Positions 18,484 through 25,052 of a stretch of 30,114 nt of DNA are shown here, one piece after another. Origin of the DNA: a virus; the IMG/VR virus record IMGVR_UViG_3300008448_000421, positions 1-30,114 of that record; one strand, given 5' to 3'. Made by a program: the position numbers and the translations under genes. The notes beneath the pieces were generated by a model that saw only the letters and a program-made list of their open reading frames with translations, was not told the origin of the DNA and made no database searches. Within the stretch, counting starts at the first letter, position 1; each line of letters starts with the position of its first letter.

Positions 18484-18733
18484 GGGTTAGTTTGTTTAAG
18501 TTGATCGGTATTTAGTAGGTAAACCAGGGCTTATTTAAAAGCAAATACAAAGGCTAATAGGGCGAACACGACTTGCGCGTTCACCCTACTTCCTATCTAG
18601 CCTGACGGTCGGGAGCTACTAATTGAGGCTCTAAGGAGGACTCAAAAAGCGACCCGCTAGACTGACGGGGTTTAAAGCCCTTGCGGCTCCGGTACTTCCA
18701 CTACCCGCCTAACACGGTACCGGATGGATAAAA
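18484..18733 (-). other. 250-bp structured noncoding region between HNH and helicase genes
   Basis: No ATG-started reading frame fits on the minus strand here. The region holds an 8-bp inverted repeat TCCGGTAC/GTACCGGA (18688-18695 and 18717-18724, loop 21), a direct repeat CTAGMCTGACGG at 18597-18608 and 18657-18668 (11 of 12 identical, exactly 60 bp apart), and a terminator-like hairpin (18558-18588). It could be a regulatory leader, a small RNA or a replication origin. I see no tRNA in it. Confidence 0.55.
18541..18588 (-). terminator. rho-independent-like terminator before the helicase gene
   Basis: In minus-strand RNA the stem UAGGGUGAAC pairs with GUUCGCCCUA (10 pairs, one G-U) around an 11-base loop (plus-strand arms 18558-18567 and 18579-18588). 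A broken U-rich run follows, UUAGCCUUUGUAUUUGC. The one imperfect position pairs only in minus-strand RNA (G-U) and is C/A on the plus strand, so the minus-strand transcript is the functional one. It starts with the same UAGGGUGA as the terminator at 28316-28340. Confidence 0.65.
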
Positions 18734-19009
18734 CTATTTCTTCGGAGTATTCTTCTTAACGCTACCGTCGCTGTTACGACTAAAGGAAGCGTTCTTGGAT
18801 CGTGTGGTCAGACGCAAATTACCTGCGCCACTACTACCGCCCTTACTCAATGGGACGATATGGTCGATCACTTTACCATCTCTGTCAACGCCTTTCGCAT
18901 CCATAGCTCTGCGTGACCGTGCCCGTGCGGCTCTAGCAGGTTTTTCATTCCGCTTTTGCTCCATTTCCCATTCATGCTTATAGGGACGGGGCGACTTGGT
19001 GTATGGCAT
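18734..19009 (-). CDS. small HNH endonuclease, 91 aa
   Basis: A small DNA endonuclease of the HNH (beta-beta-alpha-metal) type. Residues 48-56 (IDHIVPLSK) carry the D49-H50 pair, N64 in NLRLTT is the central Asn, and KNASFSRN (72-79) provides the last position, with N73 where many members have His or Asn. The N-terminal 35 residues are highly basic and probably bind DNA. At 91 aa it has little beyond the catalytic module. It lies next to a structured noncoding region, a common setting for freestanding homing-type HNH genes, but the flanking genes look intact. Alternatively it could serve DNA processing. Its start is 1 base downstream of the lipoprotein stop. Confidence 0.8.
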   Translation of the reverse strand: MPYTKSPRPYKHEWEMEQKRNEKPARAARARSRRAMDAKGVDRDGKVIDHIVPLSKGGSSGAGNLRLTTRSKNASFSRNSDGSVKKNTPKK

Positions 19010-19010
19010 G

Positions 19011-19322
19011 TCAGTCTTTCTTGTTCAGATTCTTCTTGGTATCGTCGTCTTCTTTATCTTCTTTCTCGTCTTCGTAACGGTACTTATACCCGTAGTTATT
19101 TAGATCAATCTCTACACCCGTAACTACTTTAGCGGGCTTAGTTTCGATCTCGATCCGTACTGGATTTTCTGTAACTACTTTTACTGGCGCGGGGTTAACC
19201 GTTAGGAATACGGAGGCGACAACAGGCGGCGCGGGTATAGGGTCAGCAACAACGGGGAGAACGTGGTCATCATCACTTCCACATCCAGCCAATAAAACCA
19301 AGAAACACAAACGCTTAAGCAT
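19011..19322 (-). CDS. small lipoprotein, 103 aa
   Basis: An exported lipoprotein. MLKR, then a hydrophobic stretch LCFLVLLAGC, is a signal peptide with lipobox LLAGC, giving C14 as the lipidated residue. After it come GSDDD, a Pro/Val-rich segment (about 22-55), a beta-rich part and a very acidic/basic C-terminus (EDEKEDKEDDDTKK). Gly at +2 and Ser at +3 do not favour inner-membrane retention, so an outer-membrane location is likely. It is placed in a replication cluster, not beside lysis genes, which argues for superinfection exclusion or another host-surface role over an Rz1-like spanin, though a spanin is possible. The ATG overlaps the upstream gene by 8 bases. Confidence 0.65.
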   Translation of the reverse strand: MLKRLCFLVLLAGCGSDDDHVLPVVADPIPAPPVVASVFLTVNPAPVKVVTENPVRIEIETKPAKVVTGVEIDLNNYGYKYRYEDEKEDKEDDDTKKNLNKKD

Positions 19323-19689
19323 CTTCGTTAACCCTTATCGCTGCCAACATTTTGTTAGCTACCCTAGCCTGAGTAGAACAGGATTCAATGCGTCTAGATA
19401 TATTCAAAGAGAACGCCTGAATCGCTGCGGATATACTCGAAACCTTTCCCCAATCGTTTTTAAAGATTGCCCTATCCAGTGCGGTCACCATCTTGTGAAT
19501 CGTAACCACATCATCTTTAACTACTTCTAACTGTTCTTTTATGTCTTCGCTGATTCCGTCAAGAACCTCAAGCGTATCGGCCCTAGACTCTTGACTAATC
19601 CGTATGTCCATCCGCTTCTTGGGCGCTGCCATCCGGGCTGCTACTAACTTAGCTTGATGCTCAGGGGTTATGGTCTTCTTCGGTTGCAT
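19315..19689 (-). CDS. hypothetical helical protein, 124 aa
   Basis: An Ala/Lys-rich N-terminus (1-30) is followed by long amphipathic helices (about 35-115) with no recognised motif. It probably forms a coiled coil. It overlaps the lipoprotein gene downstream by 8 bases and lies 12 bases after the Fe-S nuclease gene, so it is part of the same transcript. Function unknown. Confidence 0.65.
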   Translation of the reverse strand: MQPKKTITPEHQAKLVAARMAAPKKRMDIRISQESRADTLEVLDGISEDIKEQLEVVKDDVVTIHKMVTALDRAIFKNDWGKVSSISAAIQAFSLNISRRIESCSTQARVANKMLAAIRVNEDA

Positions 19690-19701
19690 GGCGGCATGAT
19701 A

Positions 19702-20379
19702 TCACCGTCTTTTGGGTCGCCAATAGGCGCAGCTTTCCACTGGACAGAACCCACATAGACCGGACGACTTAGGGTTAAAGACACCGTAACGCATCGCGTT
19801 AGTAAGCTTGTCTAAAGACTCTACAAAACGAGAGGGTAACTCTTTCATTCCCTCACGTTCGTATTTCGCCTTGATGAAGCTCTGCTCAACCGTAAATAGC
19901 AATCCAGCCTTGACCGTATCAATCTCGGGGAAGTGCTTAAACAGCATGAATGCCATCAGGGCTAGCTGACTAGTATCAGCATACCTTGACTTACCGGATT
20001 TGTAATCAACAATAAATGCTTTCTTCTTGTCCCGGTTAAGCACAACAAGATCCGCAATCCCCCTACAAAAATATTCAGGGTCATCGAATGCACAGGGAGA
20101 TAGGTCCGCCTTTAGCGCCATCTCGTATTCGCAAAGTTTCTCGCCGTCGATCTCGATCAGCTTATCAAGCTGACTCTGCATAAAAGAAAACCCCTTAGGC
20201 AGGGGTTTTCCATCACGCACATATTCCTCGGCTGCCGTATGTAACTCGGTTCCGTAAAGAGCCGCTTCGCCGGGGGAGTCCTCAAAGTTTTTGGCTATGC
20301 GGATCTCATAATATTTCTTCGGGCAGTTATCAAACAGTTTAAGGCTGCTGAAGCTCCACTTGATAGGGGATACCGTCAT
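19702..20379 (-). CDS. Cas4/AddB-like PD-(D/E)XK nuclease with Fe-S cysteines, 225 aa
   Basis: A DNA exonuclease of the RecB/Cas4 superfamily. SFSSLKLFDNCPKKYY carries C19, GTELH gives H47, GIADLVV gives D110, IVDYKSGK gives the D125-x-K127 core, and Q138 lies in the following helix. The C-terminal CGFCPVESC gives C209, C212 and C217, which together with C19 form the four-Cys pattern of a [4Fe-4S] cluster as in AddB and Cas4. The length of 225 is usual for phage members. No Cas1, Cas2 or CRISPR array is present, so a role in phage recombination or end processing is more likely than spacer acquisition. It overlaps the 73-aa gene upstream by 41 bases. Confidence 0.88.
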   Translation of the reverse strand: MTVSPIKWSFSSLKLFDNCPKKYYEIRIAKNFEDSPGEAALYGTELHTAAEEYVRDGKPLPKGFSFMQSQLDKLIEIDGEKLCEYEMALKADLSPCAFDDPEYFCRGIADLVVLNRDKKKAFIVDYKSGKSRYADTSQLALMAFMLFKHFPEIDTVKAGLLFTVEQSFIKAKYEREGMKELPSRFVESLDKLTNAMRYGVFNPKSSGLCGFCPVESCAYWRPKRR

Positions 20380-20560
20380 TTTCTGCGAGGAGCTTTACTT
20401 GGTGTTTTAGTAATCTCGATTCTACCGTAAGTAGGGTAGATAGTTCAATTGCAAAGTCCCAGTCCTTACGAAGCACAGCTTCCTCAAACCCTCTTACATA
20501 TCGGCGCATCTTAAGGATGCTTTCTGAGTAATCTACGATCTCAGTTTCATGTGTCGCCAT
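20339..20560 (-). CDS. hypothetical protein, 73 aa
   Basis: A small helical protein. I start it at ATG 20560 (MATHETEIV), because GGGGAT lies about 8 bases upstream; a GTG 24 bases further up is possible. Its start overlaps the polymerase stop by 14 bases and its end overlaps the nuclease gene by 41. No motif is recognised. Its location between polymerase and nuclease suggests a small accessory factor. Confidence 0.6.
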   Translation of the reverse strand: MATHETEIVDYSESILKMRRYVRGFEEAVLRKDWDFAIELSTLLTVESRLLKHQVKLLAENDGIPYQVELQQP

Positions 20561-22394
20561 AAGACAATCCCCATCCGGATTCACAAGCTACGGGCAGACC
20601 CTCTGCCCAACTAGGTGCCGTAGACATACACTCTTCGATGTACCGCACGGCTTCTTCCCGTTCCTCGGCCTTGCATACTACCACCACGGCATCATGCACG
20701 GTCAACACAGCCCGGTACCGCCTACTGATTTTCAGCATCTGTTCAGCGACCACGCACCGCGCCAACCCCTGCACCACGTTCTCAACTATGGTGCCGAACC
20801 ACAGGGGGGTTTTACCCTTACGGCTTTCGTAAGAATACTTAACCTCATCCGCTTCTGTGATACTAGACAGGCCGGGGTACCTGATCTTATATCCGCTAGG
20901 TAATCCAATAGCATTAGTGCCAAAGAACCGTAGACACCCCTTGTTACTGAAGCCCCACGGCTTCTCATTGTTCATAGACTTAAGCGCCTCATGAACCTCG
21001 TACCAAAACGCTCTAATCTTGTAGTTTGATTCCCGGTAAACCTTGATGATTTCAATGCACTCATCCTCGGTCTTCTCAACGCCAGCAGACTTCAACTCAG
21101 CGCGAAGTTTTTTCGCTCCGGTTCCAAACCCGCAACCAAGCACAACCGTCTTGGAAAGAAAGCGTTCTTCCTTTGTAATTTCTTCCGGTTTTTTCTTGTA
21201 AATCTTACTGCCCATTAAACGATACACATCCTCTTTATTTCTAAATGCTTCTAGGATGTCGTTCTGATCTGCAAGCCATGCCAGTACACGCGCCTCAATC
21301 TGTGAAGAGTCACAGTTAATGACGACATGACCGGGCGGTGCCACCATAGAATTCTTTAGAGCTTTCTTCTTAGGATCTCGGCTCGGTAAATTTTGCAGGT
21401 TGATCTGATCTCCACCACCCCAACGCGACGTATGCGCCCCGCAGTAGAACAGGGGGATGGGTAGTTTGCCTTCGTTTCTTTTGGCGATGGCGATGAAGTT
21501 CTCGATCCGGCCCTCCTCCATCGTGGATTTAGTCCCAAGGCGGACAGAACATAAAAGCTGTACGAACGGGTCGTCCATGTTTTGAAGGTCGATGAACCCT
21601 GAATCTTTTTTACCCAACGCAGGTATGGACTTACCCGTAGCGGGGGACGTTTTCATAGGGACTTTGATCCCTCGTACCCTCAACAGATCCGAAAATTTCT
21701 TATTAGAAGACAGAGATTCACGGACTTCTTCGTTGGTGTTTACGCAAAGATACTTTTGCAGACTATGTAAAGCTTCCTCTTTCTCCGCACGGATTGCGGA
21801 CAATCTCTCCTCTAACACCGCAGAGTTAACGTGCATCACAGGCTCTACGAAGAACCTTAGAGTAAGGTCGATCAGCCTTAATTCTTTTGCGGGTACTTTA
21901 GGTAATAGACGCTTGAACAGCCGATACGTCAGGTCTACGTCATTAACGCAGTAGCCGCCATATCTCGCCAGTTCCCAGTCGGTGAAGTCTGCCCGCCGCT
22001 TACCCAGCGCGTCATGAACCTCAGTACCTTTAACTCCTAGCGCGTAATGCTCAGACAATGAAGCAAGGGATGCAGACACATGCACCCCCCTAACAAACCG
22101 AGCCATGCTCATTGTGTCGGCCCATACTTTCGGATTAACCCCGTAGCGCCACCCAAGGATGGCTGCGTCGAACATCGTGTTATGACACACGATCATTGAG
22201 TTAGAGAAGTCAAACTTATTCAGAAAGCCCGCAACGTCGTCACCGCTGTACCACTGGGTTTCTTCTTCGCCTTTCTTAATAGCCAGCCCGATAACTTCAA
22301 AGCGCGGGTCGTTAACATACTCCTCGGTCGTCAGCTTAGACAGGGAATAGTCTTTAGCGTAGTAAGTCTCAAGGTCAATCGTGTAGATGCTCAT
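20547..22394 (-). CDS. family A DNA polymerase with 3'-5' exonuclease, 615 aa
   Basis: The phage replicative DNA polymerase. The N-terminal exonuclease has D7/E9 in IDLETYY (ExoI), CHNTMFDAAIL (ExoII) and YCVNDVDLTY (ExoIII), so proofreading looks intact. Polymerase motif A is CDSSQIEAR with catalytic D362. Motif B is R411...K415 TVVLGCGFG. Motif C is TVHDAVVV with catalytic D568. Leu419 aligns with E. coli Pol I residue 762 and Phe423 with Tyr766. Motif C has Ala569 where Glu is usual. The length is shorter than T7 gp5 (704). I use ATG 22394 (MSIYTIDLE); a GTG 39 bases upstream lacks a ribosome site. The gene overlaps the 59-aa gene upstream by 20 bases. Confidence 0.92.
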   Translation of the reverse strand: MSIYTIDLETYYAKDYSLSKLTTEEYVNDPRFEVIGLAIKKGEEETQWYSGDDVAGFLNKFDFSNSMIVCHNTMFDAAILGWRYGVNPKVWADTMSMARFVRGVHVSASLASLSEHYALGVKGTEVHDALGKRRADFTDWELARYGGYCVNDVDLTYRLFKRLLPKVPAKELRLIDLTLRFFVEPVMHVNSAVLEERLSAIRAEKEEALHSLQKYLCVNTNEEVRESLSSNKKFSDLLRVRGIKVPMKTSPATGKSIPALGKKDSGFIDLQNMDDPFVQLLCSVRLGTKSTMEEGRIENFIAIAKRNEGKLPIPLFYCGAHTSRWGGGDQINLQNLPSRDPKKKALKNSMVAPPGHVVINCDSSQIEARVLAWLADQNDILEAFRNKEDVYRLMGSKIYKKKPEEITKEERFLSKTVVLGCGFGTGAKKLRAELKSAGVEKTEDECIEIIKVYRESNYKIRAFWYEVHEALKSMNNEKPWGFSNKGCLRFFGTNAIGLPSGYKIRYPGLSSITEADEVKYSYESRKGKTPLWFGTIVENVVQGLARCVVAEQMLKISRRYRAVLTVHDAVVVVCKAEEREEAVRYIEECMSTAPSWAEGLPVACESGWGLSYGDT

Positions 22395-22554
22395 TATCTT
22401 TTTGTGGCCTGTTTGTGTGGGGACAATCTTCACAGTAAGGATTCCACCACCTATTAGCGATCTCCCTAGCTACTTCCTTTTTAACTCTTGCCCGTAGAAG
22501 ATCTTGATACAAACCCTCGATCCACCATATCTTATTGCCGCCCCTCTCATTCAT
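22375..22554 (-). CDS. small CxxC protein, 59 aa
   Basis: A short frame that fills the space between the VRR-NUC and polymerase genes. It starts at ATG 22554, 8 bases inside the end of the VRR-NUC gene, and ends 20 bases inside the polymerase gene, the same overlap style as its neighbours. A GAGG lies about 10 bases before the ATG. The protein begins MNERGGNKIWW, has a basic helix (LLRARVKKEVAREIANRWW) and a C-terminal CEDC pair followed by His. It could be a small metal-binding protein, although only two Cys are present. Function unknown. Confidence 0.6.
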   Translation of the reverse strand: MNERGGNKIWWIEGLYQDLLRARVKKEVAREIANRWWNPYCEDCPHTNRPQKDNEHLHD

Positions 22555-22840
22555 TGGTTATAGCCTCAAGAATACGCTCAAGACTATCAATGTTTTCTTC
22601 ATTGACAACGAAAGCGAATCCGCCTGATTCACGTATATCTTTTAAATTCTTTTCCTGTAACGCAGTCGGCTTGTTATCTCCAGCTTTACACTCAATGCCA
22701 ATAAACTTGCCGCGTAAGCAACAGACAATATCCGGTACCCCACTGCGCCCAAACCCGCCCGTCATCGGGTAGAAGTAATAGGCACCGTGAGATTTAAGGA
22801 TAGATGTCACCTTCTTTTTGACGTTGGATTCGGGCGTCAT
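22547..22840 (-). CDS. VRR-NUC domain nuclease, 97 aa
   Basis: A minimal nuclease of the VRR-NUC (PD-(D/E)XK) family. GGFGRSGVPDIVC provides D37, GKFIGIECKAG provides E50-x-K52, and Q62 lies in the helix that follows, the standard arrangement. The length of about 100 aa is typical for phage stand-alone VRR-NUC proteins, which are proposed to cut branched DNA such as Holliday junctions. It overlaps the DUF3310 gene by 47 bases and the 59-aa gene by 8. With the SNF2 helicase and Fe-S nuclease it supplies DNA-processing functions for replication or recombination. Confidence 0.9.
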   Translation of the reverse strand: MTPESNVKKKVTSILKSHGAYYFYPMTGGFGRSGVPDIVCCLRGKFIGIECKAGDNKPTALQEKNLKDIRESGGFAFVVNEENIDSLERILEAITNE

Positions 22841-23057
22841 GCTTTTCCATCTCCGAAATTAGTTTCTCAAGGTACCACTGTGCTTTGCGTACATCCTCCA
22901 AACGATTCTTGGATTCGTATCGCCAAAGATATTTAATTACGTTCGCGACACACACGGCTTGGATGCCGGGTTTGTTTACCGTCGCGGCTTTGATTGCTTC
23001 GATGCACTCGATGGCCCCATTTTTATAATGCTGGGGGTTGATGCTGTCTTTGCTCAT
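22794..23057 (-). CDS. DUF3310 protein, 87 aa
   Basis: The sequence INPQHYKNGAIECIEAI followed by IKYLWRYESKN and AQWYLEKLI is the DUF3310 signature found in many tailed phages. Members are sometimes annotated as nucleotide kinases but no reaction is established. It is helical, of normal length for the family, and overlaps both the wHTH gene upstream (35 bases) and the nuclease downstream. Confidence 0.88.
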   Translation of the reverse strand: MSKDSINPQHYKNGAIECIEAIKAATVNKPGIQAVCVANVIKYLWRYESKNRLEDVRKAQWYLEKLISEMEKHDARIQRQKEGDIYP

Positions 23058-23370
23058 ACTCTTTCCTCCGTTTGAGTTTCGCTCTGTACTTCTGTGTACG
23101 TTGAGCGGGTGTTAATGCAGCACGGGGTTTGCGAACGTCATCCCTGTTACCGACTCCGTAGACTTTTAAGACGTATCGCTTTTTGTCGTTCATCCGCCAC
23201 GCGCATATGTAAGCTGACCCTGCCTTGTGCATCTCGCGGGTGTAGCGCAGGACCGTAACGTAATGCAGCCCCGTCCGTTCTGCCAACTCCTCGCAAGTGT
23301 ACTCACCGGCAAGCATCTCCTTAACAAGATGGGCAAACGACAGCGCGTTAACCTTTACTTGGTTTGGCAT
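23023..23370 (-). CDS. winged-helix/HTH DNA-binding protein, 115 aa
   Basis: A likely transcription factor or DNA-binding accessory. Residues 22-45 (CEELAERTGLHYVTVLRYTREMH) form a clear helix-turn-helix, followed by wing-like strands (SAYICAWRMNDKKRYVLKVY). The C-terminus from residue 80 is strongly basic (KYRAKLKRRKEYEQRQ). The start overlaps the previous stop as TAATG. It is one of three HTH proteins in the window that could recognise the recurrent palindromes. Confidence 0.8.
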   Translation of the reverse strand: MPNQVKVNALSFAHLVKEMLAGEYTCEELAERTGLHYVTVLRYTREMHKAGSAYICAWRMNDKKRYVLKVYGVGNRDDVRKPRAALTPAQRTQKYRAKLKRRKEYEQRQHQPPAL

Positions 23371-24092
23371 TACGCCACTATCTCGTAGTCATGGAACACC
23401 GTGCCCAATGCGGCGTCACCGACTTTGCACGGCTTGACCCACACATTCTTTCCACTTCGCAACCTACGCAAGTGCCCGCGCCTGTCGTGCAGTCTTGGTG
23501 ATGCGTGAGTCCCACCCTTTGATTCACTGATAACTTGCGGTTTCGTCGGTGCGATCTTGACCGTGCGCCAGTCATAGGACGGGAGCTTGCCTTGTGCGAT
23601 CTTCCTTTTGTTGGTGAACGTCTGAACGACAGATGGCGAATAAGTTTCGCAACCAAGGTTTAGCGAGTTATACCAAAGAGTAATCCAACCCAAAATAAAC
23701 CTAGAATCCTCTTGAGATAGCTCTTCATTCTCTTCCATCGTCCCATAGCGCACCGTGGTGCCGTCTTCATCAACGGCGTACACAAGCGTCGGCAGTTTGT
23801 TTATTGGTTGTCCGTGCCTCCCGTGATACATCGTCACCAAAATACCTTCGCTTGGGTCATCACCTACAACCATGAGAAAAACTTCGTACATGTCATGTTC
23901 TTTGTACGACCCGCGATAAACAAGCATGCTTTTTTCAAAAGGGGGCCGGTACTCTAACAGCCAGTCGCGCTTATTGATGTTATCGTTTACTTCCTTAACT
24001 ACACCGGACATATCGAACCACATCATTTCAACCGGGTCCATGCCTACGGCGGCTGAGTATTTCACTATCTCCCGTATTAGTGGAGTGGTCAT
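23370..24092 (-). CDS. conserved phage protein with HxxPRxHxRRGHxRR motif, 240 aa
   Basis: The N-terminal two thirds are a mixed alpha/beta region with no recognised family. The C-terminal 45 residues carry HASPRLHDRRGHLRRL followed by GKNVWVKPCKVGD. I recall this His/Arg-rich motif as a recurring C-terminal feature of otherwise unrelated phage proteins. The regular His and Arg spacing suggests metal or nucleic-acid binding. The ATG overlaps the upstream stop (ATGA) and the stop shares a base with the next start. Function unknown. Confidence 0.75.
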   Translation of the reverse strand: MTTPLIREIVKYSAAVGMDPVEMMWFDMSGVVKEVNDNINKRDWLLEYRPPFEKSMLVYRGSYKEHDMYEVFLMVVGDDPSEGILVTMYHGRHGQPINKLPTLVYAVDEDGTTVRYGTMEENEELSQEDSRFILGWITLWYNSLNLGCETYSPSVVQTFTNKRKIAQGKLPSYDWRTVKIAPTKPQVISESKGGTHASPRLHDRRGHLRRLRSGKNVWVKPCKVGDAALGTVFHDYEIVA

Positions 24093-24316
24093 TCCTTTCC
24101 CCTTGCGCGGATGGCTAAGGCGTTGCCGATCAATACATCTGCGAGCATCGAGTTGTTTTTGCAGGCTTCTGCATTGCGCTCCAAAATCTCAGCACACGCC
24201 TCACGTTCAGCAGCGGCGACAAGATTAGCGAAGTGATACCGGGTAAATTGCTCGCCGGCTTTTATAGATTCGGTCAGTGCTTGTTGCCATAGCGTGTCAA
24301 TGTCGTCGCGGTTCAT
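24089..24316 (-). CDS. hypothetical helical protein, 75 aa
   Basis: A small, mainly helical protein beginning MNRDDIDTLWQQA and containing FANLVAAAEREACAEI, a pattern I recall in small early phage proteins. No catalytic residues are apparent. Both ends overlap neighbours as ATGA, so it is translated within a coupled string. Confidence 0.7.
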   Translation of the reverse strand: MNRDDIDTLWQQALTESIKAGEQFTRYHFANLVAAAEREACAEILERNAEACKNNSMLADVLIGNALAIRARGKE

Positions 24317-24444
24317 TCCTTCCCCCTAATCATCTTCCAGCCAATCCTTTTATCCATCACTTTACGTTTGGTCCAGTAGGGCAAAGCCCACTGTACGTTT
24401 GTTTCCACGACGATTAGCCGTCCACTGAAATAAACTTTCATCAT
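24313..24444 (-). CDS. small basic protein, 43 aa
   Basis: A short frame lying exactly between two annotated-size genes. Its ATG at 24444 overlaps the TGA of the 71-aa gene as ATGA, and its own TGA overlaps the ATG of the 75-aa gene as ATGA. This perfect double coupling is the main evidence that it is real. The product begins MMKVYFSGRLIVV, is rich in Lys, Arg and Trp (net basic) and has no recognised motif. Without it there would be a gap of about 125 bases in an otherwise gapless run. Confidence 0.65.
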   Translation of the reverse strand: MMKVYFSGRLIVVETNVQWALPYWTKRKVMDKRIGWKMIRGKE

Positions 24445-24656
24445 TTCGCCCACCCCTTCGCCTTGGCAAGCTCACGACAAGCGCACTCGTAATGGGCCGG
24501 ACCCCATGACCAACAGCCTTCGCCGTGGGTACTTTGTTTGTTGAGTGCGTCACGGAGAGTGTCGGCTTTCTCCTGCGCGGCATACCACTCGCCGTCCCTC
24601 AGCATACGGTCAACGCATTGCAGCATCTCCTGTGCAGCTTTAAGTAAGTCGCTCAT
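24441..24656 (-). CDS. hypothetical protein, 71 aa
   Basis: A small helical protein with a Cys/Trp-containing segment near the end (GCWSWGPAHYECACRE, three Cys and one His), which could bind a metal. I start it at ATG 24656, overlapping the upstream TGA as ATGA with GGAGG 8 bases before. A TTG 15 bases earlier is less likely. No family recognised. Confidence 0.65.
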   Translation of the reverse strand: MSDLLKAAQEMLQCVDRMLRDGEWYAAQEKADTLRDALNKQSTHGEGCWSWGPAHYECACRELAKAKGWAK

Positions 24657-24868
24657 CCTCGTATCCTCCAATAAGATTTACTAGCCTTGTATGTCACCGT
24701 TACCAAACCAAAATCCCAAAGCTGACGCAGTGAACGGCCAACGCCGGCATAACCGACGCCGACCTCATCACTAACTTGCTGAATGGTTTGCGAACCATTC
24801 TTTTCTAGTACGCGCAGGATCAGGATCTTGGTTGGGTGCAGCTTAGAACGGGGCGGGTTCGTAGTCAT
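24653..24868 (-). CDS. winged-helix DNA-binding protein, 71 aa
   Basis: A minimal winged helix: helix 1 (TKILILRVLEKN), then IQQVSDEVGVGYAGVGRSLRQLWDFG as the helix-turn-helix, then a wing LVTVTYKASKSYWRI. This is a MarR/ArsR-like layout reduced to its DNA-binding core. It probably regulates phage or host promoters. The start overlaps the preceding gene by 26 bases. Confidence 0.72.
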   Translation of the reverse strand: MTTNPPRSKLHPTKILILRVLEKNGSQTIQQVSDEVGVGYAGVGRSLRQLWDFGLVTVTYKASKSYWRIRG

Positions 24869-25052
24869 CGACAGACTGACTCTTCCCTTTGTACTTCTTT
24901 AGCTCACTAGCTCGCACAACCTCTTGCGCGGGGAAGGGAAACCCATCGGACGATGGGAAGCGAACCACTACATAGCCCGCATTGCCCACCGCCTCGATGA
25001 CCCCGTGCCGACCGTAGTGTGTGACCCACATGCCGGGAGTGGGGTTCTTCAT
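24843..25052 (-). CDS. small beta-barrel-like protein, 69 aa
   Basis: The segment GMWVTHYGRHGVIEAVG...GYVVVRFP looks like a small SH3/KOW-type barrel, followed by a short charged tail. Such domains bind nucleic acid or protein, but I cannot name a family. The ATG overlaps the stop of the basic protein upstream as ATGA. Confidence 0.65.
   Translation of the reverse strand: MKNPTPGMWVTHYGRHGVIEAVGNAGYVVVRFPSSDGFPFPAQEVVRASELKKYKGKSQSVDDYEPAPF

Noticed and set aside
18612-18621. GGAGCTACTA on the plus strand, like the module leader
   Set aside because: It is on the opposite strand to all nearby genes and has no start codon after it, so a shared function is not supported.
18558-18724. Possible tRNA or group I intron core in the noncoding region
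   Set aside because: No cloverleaf with a T-loop and CCA end and no group I core elements could be found, and the flanking genes are not interrupted.
19702-20379. Calling the Fe-S nuclease a true Cas4 of a phage CRISPR system
   Set aside because: There is no Cas1, Cas2 or repeat array in the window, and the neighbours are replication genes.
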